A stretch of DNA of 64,000 nt from Lysobacter sp. CFH 32150 (GTDB lineage Bacteria > Pseudomonadota > Gammaproteobacteria > Xanthomonadales > Xanthomonadaceae), in contig NZ_JALDWJ010000001.1 in NCBI RefSeq assembly GCF_022758295.1, forward strand, positions 620,001 to 684,000, given 5' to 3'. Below, one piece after another: positions 38,102-48,722 of the stretch (the first letter of the stretch is position 1; the number at the start of each line of letters is the position of its first letter). The translations under genes and the position numbers were made by a program. The notes below the pieces were generated by a model. That model ran no database searches and was not told the DNA's origin. It saw nothing but the letters and a program-made list of their open reading frames with translations.

Positions 38102-38920
38102 ATGCAAAAGCCTGCCGTCACCATCATGGTCAAGGCCGCCCGTGCCGCTGGAAACGTGCTGTTGCGCCACATCAACCGGCTCGACGCGCTCAATGTGGTG
38201 GAGAAGGACCGGTACGACTACGCCAGCGAAGTCGACGGCCTGGCCGAGGCCGAAGTCGTCAAGGAACTCAAGCGCGCGATGCCCGACTGCGCCATCCTGG
38301 GCGAGGAAAGCGGCGCTTCGGGCAAGGGACGTTTCACCTTCGTCATCGATCCGCTCGATGGCACCAGCAACTACCTGCGTGGCTTTCCCCACTACTGCGT
38401 GTCGATCGCGCTGGTCGAGAACGGCGAGCCGATCCACGGCGTGATCTTCGATCCGCTGCGCAACGAGTTGTTCACGGCCAGCCGCGGCAGCGGTGCCCAG
38501 CTCAACGAGCGCAAGCTCCGCGTCTCCGAGCGCAAGGACCTGTCCGGCGCCATGCTCAATACCGGCTTCCCCCCGCGCGAACGCGCGCGGGTTGGCGCGC
38601 AACTCGAGTGCATCCGCGAACTGCTGCGCGACGCCGAGGACATCCGCCGCACCGGCTCGGCCGCGCTCGACCTCGCCTACGTCGCCTGCGGCCGCAGCGA
38701 CGGCTATTTCGAAGCCGGGGTCCAGCCTTGGGACATCGCCGCCGGCGTGCTGCTGGTGCGCGAAGCCGGCGGACGCGTTTGCGACTTCCGTGGCGCCGCC
38801 ACCGGGCCGCTCGATGCACGTGGCATCGGCAGCCGGCAGTTGATCGCGGGCAACCTCAAGCTGAGCGAGGCGTTGCAGAAGACGATCGTGTCCTCGGGTT
38901 ACGCCGCCGCGTTCGCCTGA
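38102..38920 (+). CDS. suhB: Inositol monophosphatase family protein SuhB
   Basis: A 272-residue Mg-dependent phosphatase. Metal-binding motifs: [18 protein letters not shown] and QPWDIAAG. In E. coli, SuhB also binds RNA polymerase in rRNA antitermination complexes; the suhB-trmJ divergent arrangement is conserved in gammaproteobacteria. It is followed by a perfect palindromic repeat and a bidirectional terminator. Confidence 0.93.
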   Translation: MQKPAVTIMVKAARAAGNVLLRHINRLDALNVVEKDRYDYASEVDGLAEAEVVKELKRAMPDCAILGEESGASGKGRFTFVIDPLDGTSNYLRGFPHYCVSIALVENGEPIHGVIFDPLRNELFTASRGSGAQLNERKLRVSERKDLSGAMLNTGFPPRERARVGAQLECIRELLRDAEDIRRTGSAALDLAYVACGRSDGYFEAGVQPWDIAAGVLLVREAGGRVCDFRGAATGPLDARGIGSRQLIAGNLKLSEALQKTIVSSGYAAAFA

Positions 38921-38942
38921 CCCACTGCTCTTGCTTGCTTTC

Positions 38943-39009
38943 GTAGGAGCGGCTTATAGCCGCGAGCTGTCGCTCCGTATAAAAGCTCGCGGCTATAAGC
39001 CGCTCCTAC
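38943..39009. repeat. TAGGAGCGGC-class palindromic repeat (perfect arms)
   Basis: A 26-bp inverted repeat without mismatch: 38943-38968 and 38984-39009, separated by 15 bp. The arms begin gtaggagcggcttatagccg. It is the best conserved copy of this class in the window and lies directly before the suhB/secF terminator. Confidence 0.9.
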
Positions 39010-39030
39010 ACGGGCAACAACCAGGCAACA

Positions 39031-39058
39031 AAAAGGCCGCGCATTGCGCGGCCTTTTT
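39031..39058. terminator. Bidirectional Rho-independent terminator
   Basis: A perfect 12-bp stem, aaaaggccgcgc/gcgcggcctttt, with loop ATT, flanked by A and T tracts. It serves suhB on the plus strand and secF, which ends at 39079, on the minus strand. Confidence 0.93.
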
Positions 39059-39078
39059 GCTTGCGGCTAGCGGACGAC

Positions 39079-40029
39079 TTACGGCCGCCGTGCCAACGCG
39101 GCTTCGTCGCGCGCCTTCGGCATCAGGTCCTGCTTGCTCACGCCCAGCCACAGCAACAGCGGGCATGCGACGAAGATCGAGGACAGCGTACCGATGACGA
39201 TACCGATCATCTGCGACTCGGCCATGCCCTTGAGCGAACCACCGCCATACAGGTACAGCGCCAGCACGGTCAGGAACGCGACGAACGAGGTGATCACCGT
39301 GCGCGACAGGGTCTGGTTGATCGCCCGGTTGAGCACGGCCATCGGTTCTGCACGCACCGAGCGGAAATCCTCGCGCACGCGGTCGAACACGACGATGGTG
39401 TCGTTGATCGAGTAACCCATCACCGACAGCACGCCGGCCAGCACGGTGAGGTCGAATTCATGGCCGGTGAGCGCGAACCAACCCGCGACCACGACCACGT
39501 CGTGCAAGGTGGTGATGATCGCCGCCACCGCGAATTTCCATTCGAAGCGGAACGAGATGTAGATGAGGAAGCCCAGCACCACGAACAACAGCGCGTAGAC
39601 GCCGTTCAGCGCGAGTTCCTTGCCGATCTGCGGACCGACATAGCCACTCTTGAGGCGCTGTGCGGGGTTGTCGCTGGTGGAAACGATGCGGACGACTTCC
39701 TCGGCGATCTGGCTGCTGTCGCCCTGGCTGACGCCCGTCTTGGGTTGCAGGCGGACCAGCAGGTCGGTGCCGGTACCCAGGGTTTGTACCTGGGCGCTCT
39801 CGTAACCGGCAGCAGCCAGGCGCGAACGCACGGCGTCGACCTTGACCGGCTGGGCGAAGCGCAACTCCACCGAAGTGCCACCGGTGAAGTCGAGGGCGAA
39901 ATTGAAGCCGTTGGCGAACATCGCACCGATGCCGACGAACATGATCAACGCCGCGACCGCCAGCGAGATCCAGCGCAGGCGCATGAAGTTGATGGTGCTG
40001 TCGTACGGGAACACGTTGAAAGGTTTCAT
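39079..40029 (-). CDS. secF: Protein translocase subunit SecF
   Basis: A 316-residue membrane protein of the SecDF complex, which uses proton motive force to finish protein export. It has six helices; the first is followed by the periplasmic LDFTGGTSVELRF motif typical of SecF. Later motifs include GYSINDTIVVFDRVREDFR and SLKGMAESQMIGIVIGTLSS. It lies 12 bp after secD in the yajC-secD-secF order. Confidence 0.97.
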   Translation of the reverse strand: MKPFNVFPYDSTINFMRLRWISLAVAALIMFVGIGAMFANGFNFALDFTGGTSVELRFAQPVKVDAVRSRLAAAGYESAQVQTLGTGTDLLVRLQPKTGVSQGDSSQIAEEVVRIVSTSDNPAQRLKSGYVGPQIGKELALNGVYALLFVVLGFLIYISFRFEWKFAVAAIITTLHDVVVVAGWFALTGHEFDLTVLAGVLSVMGYSINDTIVVFDRVREDFRSVRAEPMAVLNRAINQTLSRTVITSFVAFLTVLALYLYGGGSLKGMAESQMIGIVIGTLSSIFVACPLLLWLGVSKQDLMPKARDEAALARRP

Positions 40030-40041
40030 GGCTGTGCTCCG

Positions 40042-41910
40042 TCAGATGGCCAGCGACTTGAGTTTGCGACGACGGCCGTACAGCAGCGTGGCGATGCCGC
40101 GCGACACCGACACCGCGGTGTACATCGAGGTCAGGATGCCGACGATCAGCGCCACGGCGAAGCCCTTGATCGGACCGGTACCGAAAGCAAACAACGCGAT
40201 ACCGGCGAGCAAGGCGGTGACGTTGGCGTCGGCAATCGTGCCTGAGGCCTTCTCGTAACCGGTCGCGATCGCGCCCAAGGGTGGCATGCCCGCTCGTAAC
40301 TCCTCGCGTATGCGTTCGTTGATCAGCACGTTGGCGTCGACCGACATACCGACCGTCAGCGCGATACCGGCCAGGCCTGGCAGTGTGAGCGTAGCGCCGA
40401 GAACCGACATCACCGCAACCACCATCAGCATATTGATCAGCAGCGCAAGGCAGGTGATCACGCCGAACATGCGGTAGTAGACGAGGAAGAACACCAGCGC
40501 GAACGCGAACGAGTACATCACTGCCTGCAGGCCGCGCTGGACGTTTTCCTTGCCGAGGCTCGGACCGACGACGCGCTGCTCGACGAATTCCATCGGTGCC
40601 GCCAGCGCGCCGGCGCGCAGCAGCAGGGCGAGGTCCGCGCCTTCCTTCATGCTCTCCAGGCCGGTGGTCTGGAAATCGCGACCGAGCGTGCTCTGGATCG
40701 TCGCGACCGAAATCACCTGCTCTTGGGTGCGCGTGGTGCGAACTTCCTTGCCGTCGACGATACGGACGTCCGGAATGCGCTCGATGAAGACCACCGCCAT
40801 CGGCTTGCCGATGTGCTGGCTGGAGTAGTCGAACATGCGCTGCCCGCCGACGCTGTTCAGGCGCACGCGTACGCCCGGCGTGCCGGTCTGCGAATCAAAG
40901 AACGAGGACGCATCCTGCAGCTGCTCGCCGGAGGCGATCACCCGCTTGTTGAGCAGGATCGGCAACGGCTTGCCGTCGGGGCCGAGTTCCTTCCGGTAAT
41001 AGATGCGCGCTTCCGGCGGCACATTACCGGTAGCGAGTGCGTTGAACGCGTCGCCTTCGACCACGCCGCGGTATTCGAGCGTGGCGGTGGCGCCGAGGAT
41101 GCGCTTGGCCTGCGCCGTGTCCTGCACGCCCGGCAGCTGCACGACGACGCGGTCAGTGCCTTGGCGCTGGATGATCGGCTCGGCCACGCCGAGTTCGTTG
41201 ATGCGGTTCCGCAAGGTGCCGACATTCTGCTCGATCGCCTCGCTTGCCAGCTTGTCGAGCTCGGCCTGCGGGATGCGCACCAGGATCTGGTTGCCGGCGG
41301 TTTCACGGATCAACGTCGGCAGGTTAGTGGCGATCAGTTGCTGTGCCTTGGCCGGATCGGCACCAGTGGCAAGCGTGGTCACGATCGCGCCATCGGGACG
41401 GCGCTCGACCGCGGTGTAGCCGATGCGGTTGTCGCGCAACAGCACGCGGATGTCTTCGGCGGTGGCCTCATAACGCTTGGCCAGCGCGGCGTCCTGGTCG
41501 ACCTGCATCAGGAAGTGCACGCCGCCCTGCAAGTCGAGGCCGAGCAGCATCGGCTTGGCACCGACGGCGCGCAGCCAGTCCGGTACCGTCGAAGCGAGGT
41601 TCAGTGCGACCACATAGCCGGAGCCCAGTTCCGCAGACAGCGTATCGCTGGCCTTGGTCTGCACGTCAGCGTCGCCCAACCTCACCAGCAGGTTGCCGCT
41701 CTTGCTGATCTCGACCGACTTCGCGGCGACGCCCGCCTTCTTCAGCGCGGCCTCGACTCGCTGCTCGAGCGCAGTGTCAACCTTCGAACCACGATTGGCG
41801 GTGACCTGCACCGAGGGATCCTGCGGGAACACGTTGGGCAGCGCATACAGGCCGCTCAACAGTAGAACGATCAGGATGACGACGTATTTCCAGCGCGCGT
41901 ATTCAAGCAT
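40042..41910 (-). CDS. secD: Protein translocase subunit SecD
   Basis: A 622-residue partner of SecF. The first helix near residue 10-30 is followed by large periplasmic P1 domains containing GLDLQGGVHFLMQVD, and then by five C-terminal helices with LTLPGLAGIALTVGMSVDANVLINERIRE, the conserved D4 region. Together with SecF it forms an RND-type machine. yajC lies 71 bp upstream. Confidence 0.97.
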   Translation of the reverse strand: MLEYARWKYVVILIVLLLSGLYALPNVFPQDPSVQVTANRGSKVDTALEQRVEAALKKAGVAAKSVEISKSGNLLVRLGDADVQTKASDTLSAELGSGYVVALNLASTVPDWLRAVGAKPMLLGLDLQGGVHFLMQVDQDAALAKRYEATAEDIRVLLRDNRIGYTAVERRPDGAIVTTLATGADPAKAQQLIATNLPTLIRETAGNQILVRIPQAELDKLASEAIEQNVGTLRNRINELGVAEPIIQRQGTDRVVVQLPGVQDTAQAKRILGATATLEYRGVVEGDAFNALATGNVPPEARIYYRKELGPDGKPLPILLNKRVIASGEQLQDASSFFDSQTGTPGVRVRLNSVGGQRMFDYSSQHIGKPMAVVFIERIPDVRIVDGKEVRTTRTQEQVISVATIQSTLGRDFQTTGLESMKEGADLALLLRAGALAAPMEFVEQRVVGPSLGKENVQRGLQAVMYSFAFALVFFLVYYRMFGVITCLALLINMLMVVAVMSVLGATLTLPGLAGIALTVGMSVDANVLINERIREELRAGMPPLGAIATGYEKASGTIADANVTALLAGIALFAFGTGPIKGFAVALIVGILTSMYTAVSVSRGIATLLYGRRRKLKSLAI

Positions 41911-41981
41911 CGGGAAACCCCGCGGCGACCTTGATGGTCGCCGTCAATGTGATGGACGAAGACTGATCAAAACAGGCCCGA

Positions 41982-42323
41982 TCAGGCCGACTTCAGGGTG
42001 CCCTTGGGCAGGACGTTGGTGATCGCGCCCTTCTGCAGGCGGATACGCACGTTGTCGGCGATCTCAACGGTGATGAAGTTGTCGCCGATGTCGGTGACGG
42101 TGCCGGCGATGCCGCCGTTGGTCAGCACTTCGTCGCCCTTGGCCAGCTTGCCGAGCATTTCGCGATGCTCCTTGGCGCGCTTCATCTGCGGACGGATCAT
42201 CAGGAAGTACATGACGCCGATCAGGATGATCGAGAACAACAGGGTCGACATCATGCTCCCGCCACCAGTGGCAGGCGCGGCTTGGGCGTAAGCGGGTGCG
42301 ATCAGCAGGTCGAGCAGGTTCAT
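41982..42323 (-). CDS. yajC: Sec translocon accessory protein YajC
   Basis: A 113-residue single-pass membrane protein. The helix (LLFSIILIGVMYFLMIRPQ) is followed by MKRAKEHREML and a small domain with GDEVLTNGGIAGTVTDIGDNFITVE, the YajC signature. It associates with SecDF-YajC-YidC. The N-terminal Ala/Gly-rich stretch precedes the helix. It starts the sec operon; tgt lies about 200 bp upstream beyond a repeat. Confidence 0.96.
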   Translation of the reverse strand: MNLLDLLIAPAYAQAAPATGGGSMMSTLLFSIILIGVMYFLMIRPQMKRAKEHREMLGKLAKGDEVLTNGGIAGTVTDIGDNFITVEIADNVRIRLQKGAITNVLPKGTLKSA

Positions 42324-42395
42324 CGGAATGTCCGTGAGCGGTCAAATAGCCGGGGATTATGCCATGCGGCCGCGGCGCAGCCGTTTCAAGCTTCT

Positions 42396-42519
42396 ACTCC
42401 TCCCCTTGCGCGCAGCGCAGGGGGAGGCTGGGAGGGGGTGTGAGACGCGAAGCGTCGAGGCTTCACGCGAAGGGCACCCCTCCCCAACCCTCCCCTTCGC
42501 CTTCGGCGAAAGGGAGGGA
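42396..42519. repeat. Composite GC-rich inverted repeat between tgt and yajC
   Basis: A run of hairpins: ctccccttgcgc/gcgcagggggag on the left, gacgcgaagcgtc in the middle, and ccccttcgcc/ggcgaaaggg on the right. The left block tgggagggggtgt is also roughly complementary to acccctccccaaccctcc on the right. It ends 2 bp before the tgt stop and contains no open frame. It may insulate or process the tgt/yajC transcript. Confidence 0.7.
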
Positions 42520-42520
42520 G

Positions 42521-43805
<1,285 letters not shown>

Positions 43806-43829
43806 TTGGGAAGGTTCGGGCGAGACTTG

Positions 43830-44864
43830 TCACTTCACTTGCTCCGGGTACAACAACATCGCATCGCCATAACTGAAGAAGCGATAGCGCTCGCGGATCG
43901 CATGCTCGTACGCGGCGGACATGCGCTCCTTGCCGGCAAACGCGGACACCAGCATCAGCAACGTGCTTTCCGGCAAATGGAAATTGGTCAGCAGCATATC
44001 GACACTGCGGATGCGATAGCCCGGCAGGATGAAAATTCGCGTCTCACCGGAAAACGGCTGCAACTCGCCGTCACGCAGTGCGCTTTCCAGCGCCCGCACC
44101 ACGGTGGTTCCGACCGCGATCACGTGGCCGCCCGCCTCGCGCGTGCGACGAATGTCCTCGATCAACGCGGCGCTGACATTCAGCCACTCGCTGTGCATGC
44201 GATGTTCGCTGAGATCGTCCACGCGTACCGGCTGGAACGTGCCGGCGCCGACGTGCAACGTCACGTGGCCGAAGCCGATCCCGCGCGCGCGCAACGCATC
44301 GAGCAAGGCTTCGTCGAAATGCAGGCCGGCCGTCGGCGCGGCGACGGCACCGATTTCGCGCGCGAATACGGTCTGGTAACGCTCGGTGTCGTCCGCGCCG
44401 GCTTCGCGATGGATGTACGGCGGCAGCGGCAGGCGGCCGGCATGCAGCAGCCATGCCTCCAGCGATTCCGGCACATGGAAGCGCAAGCGGTAGAACTCCT
44501 CTTCGCGGCCAAGCACTTCCGCTTCTCCGCCAGCATCAAGCGCAATACGGCTGCCGGCCTTCGGCGATTTGCTGGCGCCGATCTGCGCCAACGCCTCGTT
44601 GCCGGGCAACAGCCGCTCGATCAGGATCTCGACCCGACCCCCGCTGGCCTTCTGCCCGAACAACCGCGCCGGAATCACCCGGGTGTCGTTGAACACCAGC
44701 AGGTCGCCGGGCTGCAGCAGGTCCGGCAGATCGCGGATGCCGCGGTCGGCGAACGGTGCCGGCGCCGGCGGCACGACCAGCAGGCGGCTGGCGGAACGTT
44801 GCGGCAGCGGCGCCTGTGCGATCAGTTCCGGCGGCAGGTCGTAATGGAAGTCGGACTTCTTCAA
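43830..44864 (-). CDS. queA: S-adenosylmethionine:tRNA ribosyltransferase-isomerase
   Basis: A 344-residue enzyme that converts preQ1-tRNA to epoxyqueuosine-tRNA, the step after Tgt. Family blocks: [63 protein letters not shown] and [10 protein letters not shown]. There is no ATG in a suitable place. By homology the start is TTG at 44864, giving (M)[14 protein letters not shown] at 44891, preceded by GGAAG, is an alternative that adds nine residues; the TTG at 44930 is less likely. It follows the asnC-type gene on the same strand. Confidence 0.93.
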   Translation of the reverse strand: MKKSDFHYDLPPELIAQAPLPQRSASRLLVVPPAPAPFADRGIRDLPDLLQPGDLLVFNDTRVIPARLFGQKASGGRVEILIERLLPGNEALAQIGASKSPKAGSRIALDAGGEAEVLGREEEFYRLRFHVPESLEAWLLHAGRLPLPPYIHREAGADDTERYQTVFAREIGAVAAPTAGLHFDEALLDALRARGIGFGHVTLHVGAGTFQPVRVDDLSEHRMHSEWLNVSAALIEDIRRTREAGGHVIAVGTTVVRALESALRDGELQPFSGETRIFILPGYRIRSVDMLLTNFHLPESTLLMLVSAFAGKERMSAAYEHAIRERYRFFSYGDAMLLYPEQVK

Positions 44865-44932
44865 GGGGGCAAGGCGCAGGGAAACCGGCAATTGTAGGGC
44901 TTCCGAGCAGTGCCCCTGGGCCGCCAGCAACC

Positions 44933-45364
44933 CTAGCGCTCGAACTTCGCCGAAAGGATGATCGACGAAGTGGTCCGTTCCACGCCTTCGATGGCGCCGA
45001 TGCGATCGGTCAGCTCGTCCATCTCCGACACGTTCGGGACCACACCCATTGCGACCAGGTCGAAAGGACCGCTGACCGAGTGCAGGGCCCGCACCTCAGG
45101 CACACCATGGAGCGCCTCGACCACGGAGGCCATCTGCTTCGGCAACACGGTGATCATGATGTAGGCCCGGATGTGTCCGCGCTCGGCAGCTTCGTTCACT
45201 CGCACGGTGTAACCGCCGATCACCCCTTGCCGCTCCAGCCGTTCGATGCGGCTTTGCACGGTCGTGCGCGACAGCTTCAGCCGGCGCGCGATCTCCGCGA
45301 CCGAGGCGCGGGCGTTCTCGCGCAGCACGGTCAGCAGCTGCTGGTCGGAGGCAGTGATCTTCAT
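44933..45364 (-). CDS. Lrp/AsnC family transcriptional regulator
   Basis: A 143-residue regulator with an N-terminal helix-turn-helix ([35 protein letters not shown]) and a C-terminal RAM ligand-binding domain ([27 protein letters not shown]). The family senses amino acids as octamers. It is divergent from the class III aminotransferase gene, with TTCGTCGA repeats between them, suggesting it regulates that gene and itself. Confidence 0.93.
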   Translation of the reverse strand: MKITASDQQLLTVLRENARASVAEIARRLKLSRTTVQSRIERLERQGVIGGYTVRVNEAAERGHIRAYIMITVLPKQMASVVEALHGVPEVRALHSVSGPFDLVAMGVVPNVSEMDELTDRIGAIEGVERTTSSIILSAKFER

Positions 45365-45375
45365 AAGCCCAGCTT

Positions 45376-45437
45376 TTTCGTCGAATCGACGAAATATAGG
45401 ATTATTTCGTCCAAATTAATACTACCTATCGACGAAT
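45376..45437. promoter_or_regulatory. Candidate operator array for the Lrp/AsnC regulator
   Basis: A 19-bp palindrome, tttcgtcgaatcgacgaaa (45376-45394, 9-bp arms and one central base), lies 12 bp before the regulator's start. Two more half-sites occur: ttcgtcca (45406-45413) and, inverted, tcgacgaa (45429-45436). A possible -10 (gataat, 45445-45450) for the aminotransferase gene follows. The AT-rich stretch between stands out from the GC-rich surroundings. The binding protein is inferred from position. Confidence 0.7.
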
Positions 45438-45479
45438 TTATCCCGATAATAGAGCGTTAGCCAAGTTCAGGAGACTCTC

Positions 45480-46976
45480 ATGGCCGTGACCGACAAACTT
45501 TCGCCTCTGCGCGCCCATGGCGGCAAACGCCGCACCACCGGCCTCGACGACGCCACCCTGGCGAAGTTCGCCGCCGGCCACCCGGACCTGGTTGAGGTGA
45601 TCGACGCCGCCGCCACGGAATACGAGCGCGTGCGCGCCGAGTTCCCGGAGCTGCTCGACCAGGACGAAGACGCGCAGGCGCGCGCCATCCAGGCCGGCTA
45701 CGTCAATTTCTACTCCGACGATACGGTGAACCCGTATGTCGCGCTGGTCGCACGCGGGCCGTGGATCGTCACCCTCAAGGGCGCGGTGCTGCACGACTCC
45801 GGCGGCTACGGCATGCTCGGTTTCGGCCACACGCCCAAGGCCGTGCTCGATGCGATGGTCAAGCCGCAGGTGATGGCCAACATCATGACCCCGAACCTCT
45901 CGCAGCTGCGCTTCGATCGCGCACTGCGCGCGGAAGTCGGCCACACGCGCGGCGCCTGCCCGTACAGCAAGTTCCTGTGCCTGAACTCCGGTTCGGAGTC
46001 GGTGTCGCTTGCCGCCCGCATCGCCGACATCAACACCAAGCTGATGACCGACCCGGGCGCGAAATACGCCGGTCGCGCGATCAAGCGCGTCGTCGTGAAG
46101 GGCAGCTTCCACGGCCGCACCGAGCGTCCGGCGCTGTATTCGGATTCCTCGCGCAAGACCTATCTGCAGCACCTCGCCAGCTTCCGCGGCGAAGACACCA
46201 TGCTGACGGTCGAGCCCTACGATGTCGCCGCGTTGAAGCAGGTGTTCGCCGACGCCGACAAGAATGGTTGGTTCATCGAAGCGATGTTCCTCGAGCCGGT
46301 GATGGGCGAAGGCGATCCGGGCCGTTCGGTGCCGGTGGAGTTCTATTCCGCCGCCCGCGAATTGACCAAGGCGCACGGCGCGCTGTTGCTAATCGATTCG
46401 ATCCAGGCCGGCCTGCGTGCAAACGGCGTGCTGTCGATCGTCGATTACCCCGGTTTCGAAAACCAGACCGCGCCGGACATGGAAACCTATTCCAAGGCGC
46501 TCAACGCCGGTCAGTACCCGCTGTCGGTGCTCGCCGTCAGCGAACGCGCCGCCGGCCTGTACCGCAAGGGCGTGTACGGCAACACCATGACCACCAATCC
46601 GCGTGCGCTTGATGTCGCCTGCACCGTGCTGGCACAGCTCACGCCCGAGCTGCGCGCCAACATCCGCAACCGCGGCACCGAAGCCGTCGCCAAGCTCGAA
46701 CAGCTCAAGTCCGAACTCGGCGGCCTGATCACCAAGGTCCAGGGCACCGGGCTGCTGTTCTCGTGCGAACTGGCACCGCAGTTCAAGGGCTACGGCAACG
46801 GTTCGACCGAGGAGTGGCTGCGCGAGCGCGGTATCGGCGTGATCCATGGTGGCGCCAACTCGCTGCGCTTCACCCCGCACTTCGCGATGCAGGCCGACGA
46901 ACTCGACCTGCTCGTCGCGATGGTCAAGCGCTCGCTGCTCGAAGGCCCGCGCGCGCAGCAGGCCGCCGCGGCGTAA
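45480..46976 (+). CDS. Class III PLP-dependent aminotransferase
   Basis: A 498-residue fold-type I aminotransferase. PLP-binding residues are suggested by LCLNSGSESVSLAARIA (phosphate-binding loop), Asp in ALLLIDSIQAGLR and Lys in YSKALNAGQYPLS. In most class III enzymes the Asp motif reads DEVQTG; here it is DSIQAG, a clear divergence from acetylornithine- and ornithine-type enzymes. The substrate is therefore uncertain, though an omega-amino acid or lysine is plausible given the divergent Lrp-type regulator. A ribosome site (AGGAG) precedes the ATG at 45480. Confidence 0.88.
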   Translation: MAVTDKLSPLRAHGGKRRTTGLDDATLAKFAAGHPDLVEVIDAAATEYERVRAEFPELLDQDEDAQARAIQAGYVNFYSDDTVNPYVALVARGPWIVTLKGAVLHDSGGYGMLGFGHTPKAVLDAMVKPQVMANIMTPNLSQLRFDRALRAEVGHTRGACPYSKFLCLNSGSESVSLAARIADINTKLMTDPGAKYAGRAIKRVVVKGSFHGRTERPALYSDSSRKTYLQHLASFRGEDTMLTVEPYDVAALKQVFADADKNGWFIEAMFLEPVMGEGDPGRSVPVEFYSAARELTKAHGALLLIDSIQAGLRANGVLSIVDYPGFENQTAPDMETYSKALNAGQYPLSVLAVSERAAGLYRKGVYGNTMTTNPRALDVACTVLAQLTPELRANIRNRGTEAVAKLEQLKSELGGLITKVQGTGLLFSCELAPQFKGYGNGSTEEWLRERGIGVIHGGANSLRFTPHFAMQADELDLLVAMVKRSLLEGPRAQQAAAA

Positions 46977-47003
46977 CCGGCACCGTACCTGCTGGAAACA
47001 CGA

Positions 47004-47027
47004 GAGGCCGGGATTTCCCGGCCTCTT
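47004..47027 (+). terminator. Probable terminator of the aminotransferase gene
   Basis: A 10-bp perfect stem gaggccggga/tcccggcctc with a two-base loop, followed by only two T and a C. It is 28 bp after the stop codon. The weak T tract lowers confidence. Confidence 0.65.
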
Positions 47028-47110
47028 CCGTATACGTTCAAATTCACGCTCCCTTCGATACCGGCCACAGCCACCGCTGCAGCCAGCTGATCGGCGCGGA
47101 CCTCGCTTGT

Positions 47111-47785
47111 TCAGCGGCGACGACGCCGCGCTATCGCCAGTCCCATCAGCACCACCAGCGCGCCGCCCCCGAACCACCAGGGCGCGCGCGACTTCTTCGG
47201 TTGCGTTGCCGGAGGTGTCTCCGGCGTGGCATCGGGCGACAGCTGCCAACGTCCATCGCGCAGCACGATGCGGCCCTGCAACGACGGCAACGTCAGTTCA
47301 CGCCAATGGATGCGCAGGTCGCCGATCTGCGGATCAAGCGGGTTCTCGGCGCTGCCGAGACCGTCGCCTTCGGGTTGGAACGTCGCGGCGAGGTTGCCAG
47401 GCAAGGCGGAAAAATTCGGCCGGAACATGCGCCACACGCCCAGTCGTTCGATCACGCTCGCATCCAGTGGCTTGCCATCGAGGTTGATCGCGGCGACCCA
47501 TCGCCGGCTGTGCAGCGGCAGCGCGGGATTGTCGTGGCCGGGTGCAAAGCCACGGGAGTCGATCGCGTGTTCGCTCCAGGCCTGTACATAGCCCTGCCCG
47601 CTTGCCTGCCCTGCACTTTTGGCCCACTGATACATTGCGACTCGGCGTTCGAGGCCGAAATGGCGCGCAGTCACACCGAATTCGGCGTCGCGAACGACAT
47701 CGTCGGTCACCGGTACGCCTGCTGGTTCCTGGGCTACGGCGATGCCTGCGATCGCCCACAACGCGGCGACCGCCAACATCCTCAT
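47111..47785 (-). CDS. TMEM43-like membrane protein
   Basis: A 224-residue protein with a signal peptide and a C-terminal membrane helix ([17 protein letters not shown]) followed by five Arg. The central part resembles the TMEM43/LUMA family: [38 protein letters not shown] and [11 protein letters not shown] are in the order seen in that family. Most members are longer and have several helices; this one is short. The ATG at 47785 overlaps the preceding hydrolase stop by 4 bp. Function unknown. Confidence 0.72.
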   Translation of the reverse strand: MRMLAVAALWAIAGIAVAQEPAGVPVTDDVVRDAEFGVTARHFGLERRVAMYQWAKSAGQASGQGYVQAWSEHAIDSRGFAPGHDNPALPLHSRRWVAAINLDGKPLDASVIERLGVWRMFRPNFSALPGNLAATFQPEGDGLGSAENPLDPQIGDLRIHWRELTLPSLQGRIVLRDGRWQLSPDATPETPPATQPKKSRAPWWFGGGALVVLMGLAIARRRRR

Positions 47786-48669
47786 GCCAGGGCCCGCGCG
47801 TGCAGTTCCTCGACTTCGTGCGTGGTGCCGAACTTGCCCTTCTCGTCGCGGGTCACCTGCGCCAGCGCGCAACCCGGATCGTGGGTGAAGAACAGATGCA
47901 CGTTGCGTGCGAGCTTGTCTTCGAGGAACTCGCGCTTCTCGTCGATCAGCAACTCGGCGTTGCGGTCGTAACCCATGGTGATCGGTACGTGCACCCACGG
48001 CCGTCCCGGGATCAGATCGGCGCAGAACACTACCCCGCCGTGCGGCTCGCCGTTGACGTGTTCGGGACCGACGATCTCGGCCAGCATCAAACCGGGCGTG
48101 TGGCCATCGCTGTAGTGGAAACGCACCGCGTTGCCGAGGGTGTGCGAATGCACGCCATCGACGATTTCCAGCCGTCCACTCTCTTCCAGCAGGCGCGGCA
48201 ACTCGGGAATGAAGCTGGCGCGATCGCGCGGATGCGGATGGGTCGCCCGGTCCCAGCAGGATTCGCTGACCAGGTAGGTAGCGTTCGGGAACAGCAGCTC
48301 AGGCGTCTTGCCATCGCGCCACGGGGCCAGCAATCCGCCGGCGTGATCGAAATGCAGATGGCTGAGCACGACCACGTCGACGTCTTCGTGCTCGAAACCG
48401 GCGGTTCGCAGCGATTCCAGCAGCACGTGGCGATCCTCGACCACGCCGTAGCGCTCGCGCAGCGCCGGTGCGAAGAACGCGCCGATGCCGGTTTCGAACA
48501 ACACGGTCTTCCCGTTGAGCGGACTCGCCAGCAGCGCACGGCAGGCCAGCGCAATGCGGTTCTGCTCGTCCGGAGGCGACCATTTGGCCCACATCGCCCG
48601 CGGCGCGTTGCCGAACATGGCGCCGCCATCGAGCTTCTGGCTGTTGCCTAGGATGGACCAGAGTTTCAT
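47782..48669 (-). CDS. Metallo-beta-lactamase-fold hydrolase
   Basis: A 295-residue cytoplasmic hydrolase with the zinc motif [10 protein letters not shown] (near residue 103), a His in SDGHTPG, an Asp in VFCADLIPG and a late His in [10 protein letters not shown]. This is the pattern of the MBL superfamily (glyoxalase II, lactonase and related groups). The substrate is not evident. It overlaps the TMEM43-like gene by 4 bp, so the two are probably co-translated. Confidence 0.88.
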   Translation of the reverse strand: MKLWSILGNSQKLDGGAMFGNAPRAMWAKWSPPDEQNRIALACRALLASPLNGKTVLFETGIGAFFAPALRERYGVVEDRHVLLESLRTAGFEHEDVDVVVLSHLHFDHAGGLLAPWRDGKTPELLFPNATYLVSESCWDRATHPHPRDRASFIPELPRLLEESGRLEIVDGVHSHTLGNAVRFHYSDGHTPGLMLAEIVGPEHVNGEPHGGVVFCADLIPGRPWVHVPITMGYDRNAELLIDEKREFLEDKLARNVHLFFTHDPGCALAQVTRDEKGKFGTTHEVEELHARALA

Positions 48670-48722
48670 ACGAGGAATTCTAGCGCGCCGGCGTTAAGCA
48701 GACGCTATCCGACTCCGGCGAT

